NCBI GenBank assembly: GCA_012032575.1
Contig: JAAUSP010000464.1
Location: forward strand, 1-6,151
DNA length: 6,151 nucleotides
Direction: 5' to 3'
Source: Anaerolineales bacterium
GTDB taxonomy: Bacteria > Chloroflexota > Anaerolineae > 4572-78 > J111
Below the pieces are notes generated by a model. That model searched no databases, had not been told where the DNA came from, and worked only from the letters and a program-made list of their open reading frames with translations. The position numbers and the translations under genes were made by a program. Shown one piece after another: positions 5,804-6,151 of the stretch; position 1 is the first letter of the stretch; each line of letters begins with the position of its first letter.

Positions 5804-6151
5804 GAACAGCGATCAGCCCAACCGCCTTCGATGCCTTTGCCGCAGCCTATGATGATGATTTTACCCACTCCCTCCTGGGCCAACTGCTCCGGCCTCGCGT
5901 GTGGGACATTCTGGCCCAACACTTTAGTGCCGGACAGCATGTGCTCGAATTGACCTGTGGCACCGGCGAAGATGCCCTCTGGCTGACCCGGCGCGGCGTT
6001 CACGTTACCGCTACTGACGGCTCGGCGGCGATGGTGAGGCAGGCTGAGGCTAAGGCGGAGGCAGAGGAGCAGAGGAGCAGGGGAGCAGGGGAGCAGGGGA
6101 GCATTGAAGTCAAACAGGTTCGTTGCAAGAAGTGTCTCAGGGATATTTCGG
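5800..6151 (+). CDS. Class I SAM-dependent methyltransferase, 5' part (runs off window)
   Basis: The start ATG 5800-5802 overlaps the SGNH stop TGA 5801-5803 as ATGA, indicating translational coupling; no separate ribosome site is seen. The product begins MRTAISPTAFDAFAAAYDDD, a typical N-terminus of small-molecule methyltransferases. It then shows the SAM-binding motif I VLELTCGTGEDALWL at about residues 49-63 and an acidic residue after the second strand (VHVTATDGSAAMV) that would contact the SAM ribose. Residues ~88-100 are encoded by an octamer repeat and are low-complexity (Glu/Gln/Gly/Ser). After IEVKQV the as-read frame gives RCKKCLRDIS, unlike the family. One T added at 6119-6120 would give SLQEVSQGYFG, which fits better, but the window ends too soon to be sure. 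About two thirds of a normal methyltransferase is missing. The substrate is unknown. Confidence 0.85.
   Translation, partial: MRTAISPTAFDAFAAAYDDDFTHSLLGQLLRPRVWDILAQHFSAGQHVLELTCGTGEDALWLTRRGVHVTATDGSAAMVRQAEAKAEAEEQRSRGAGEQGSIEVKQVRCKKCLRDIS
6063..6102 (+). repeat. Five tandem copies of an octamer, AGRGGAGC, inside the methyltransferase gene
   Basis: Units start at 6063, 6071, 6079, 6087 and 6095: two copies of AGAGGAGC followed by three of AGGGGAGC. The tract lies between motif I and the next strand of the methyltransferase, where a loop is expected, so the extra residues may be tolerated. Eight-base units change the frame unless copy number changes by three, so unit gain or loss could act as an on/off switch. 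Short purine-rich tandem repeats of this kind also occur as dispersed, selfish-looking elements in some genomes. Confidence 0.85.

Overview
The window looks like a piece of an accessory biosynthesis cluster from an uncultured or environmental bacterium. The best guess is Chloroflexota (Anaerolineae-like). This is inferred from the mix of a B12-type radical SAM pair, a death-like effector-associated domain protein, intergenic AACGTT repeats and an AGGGGAGC octamer repeat; no ribosomal or other phylogenetic marker is present. All convincing genes lie on the + strand.

Layout: (1) the 3' part of a B12-binding radical SAM gene (1-933 as read, 1030 if one base is removed); (2) an AT-rich gene (1117-2169) with an N-terminal effector-associated (death-like adaptor) domain and a C-terminal Rossmann-like, possibly sensory, module; (3) a HAD-IIB phosphatase of the mannosyl-3-phosphoglycerate phosphatase family (2196-3020, TTG start); (4) a 39-bp perfect inverted repeat built from five AACGTT palindromes, touching the Shine-Dalgarno of the next gene; (5) a second, complete B12-binding radical SAM gene (3100-4554); (6) a membrane-anchored SGNH/GDSL-type hydrolase (4563-5803); (7) the start of a class I SAM methyltransferase (5800 to the window end), overlapping the previous stop by ATGA and carrying an in-gene octamer repeat. 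The genes after 1117 are tightly packed (gaps of 26, 79 and 8 bases, then a 4-base overlap) and could be one operon.

The most important point for a user is that the deposited reading frames are damaged. The second radical SAM gene contains three one-base losses, in a G run, a C run and a T run, which together cancel. The ORF therefore stays open over 484 codons, but about 55 residues, including the Fe-S cysteine motif, are mistranslated. The SGNH gene has one lost T that splits it in two, the first radical SAM gene has an apparent extra A near its end, and the methyltransferase may have lost a T at 6119-6120. All sites are homopolymers, which points to sequencing or assembly error rather than to pseudogenes.

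As a system, the two radical SAM proteins, the SGNH hydrolase and the methyltransferase fit the tailoring of a small molecule, lipid or surface glycan, and the phosphatase may supply or process a phosphorylated sugar. This is inference. No substrate can be named. The effector-associated domain protein differs in base composition and probably belongs to a signalling or conflict network rather than to the pathway.
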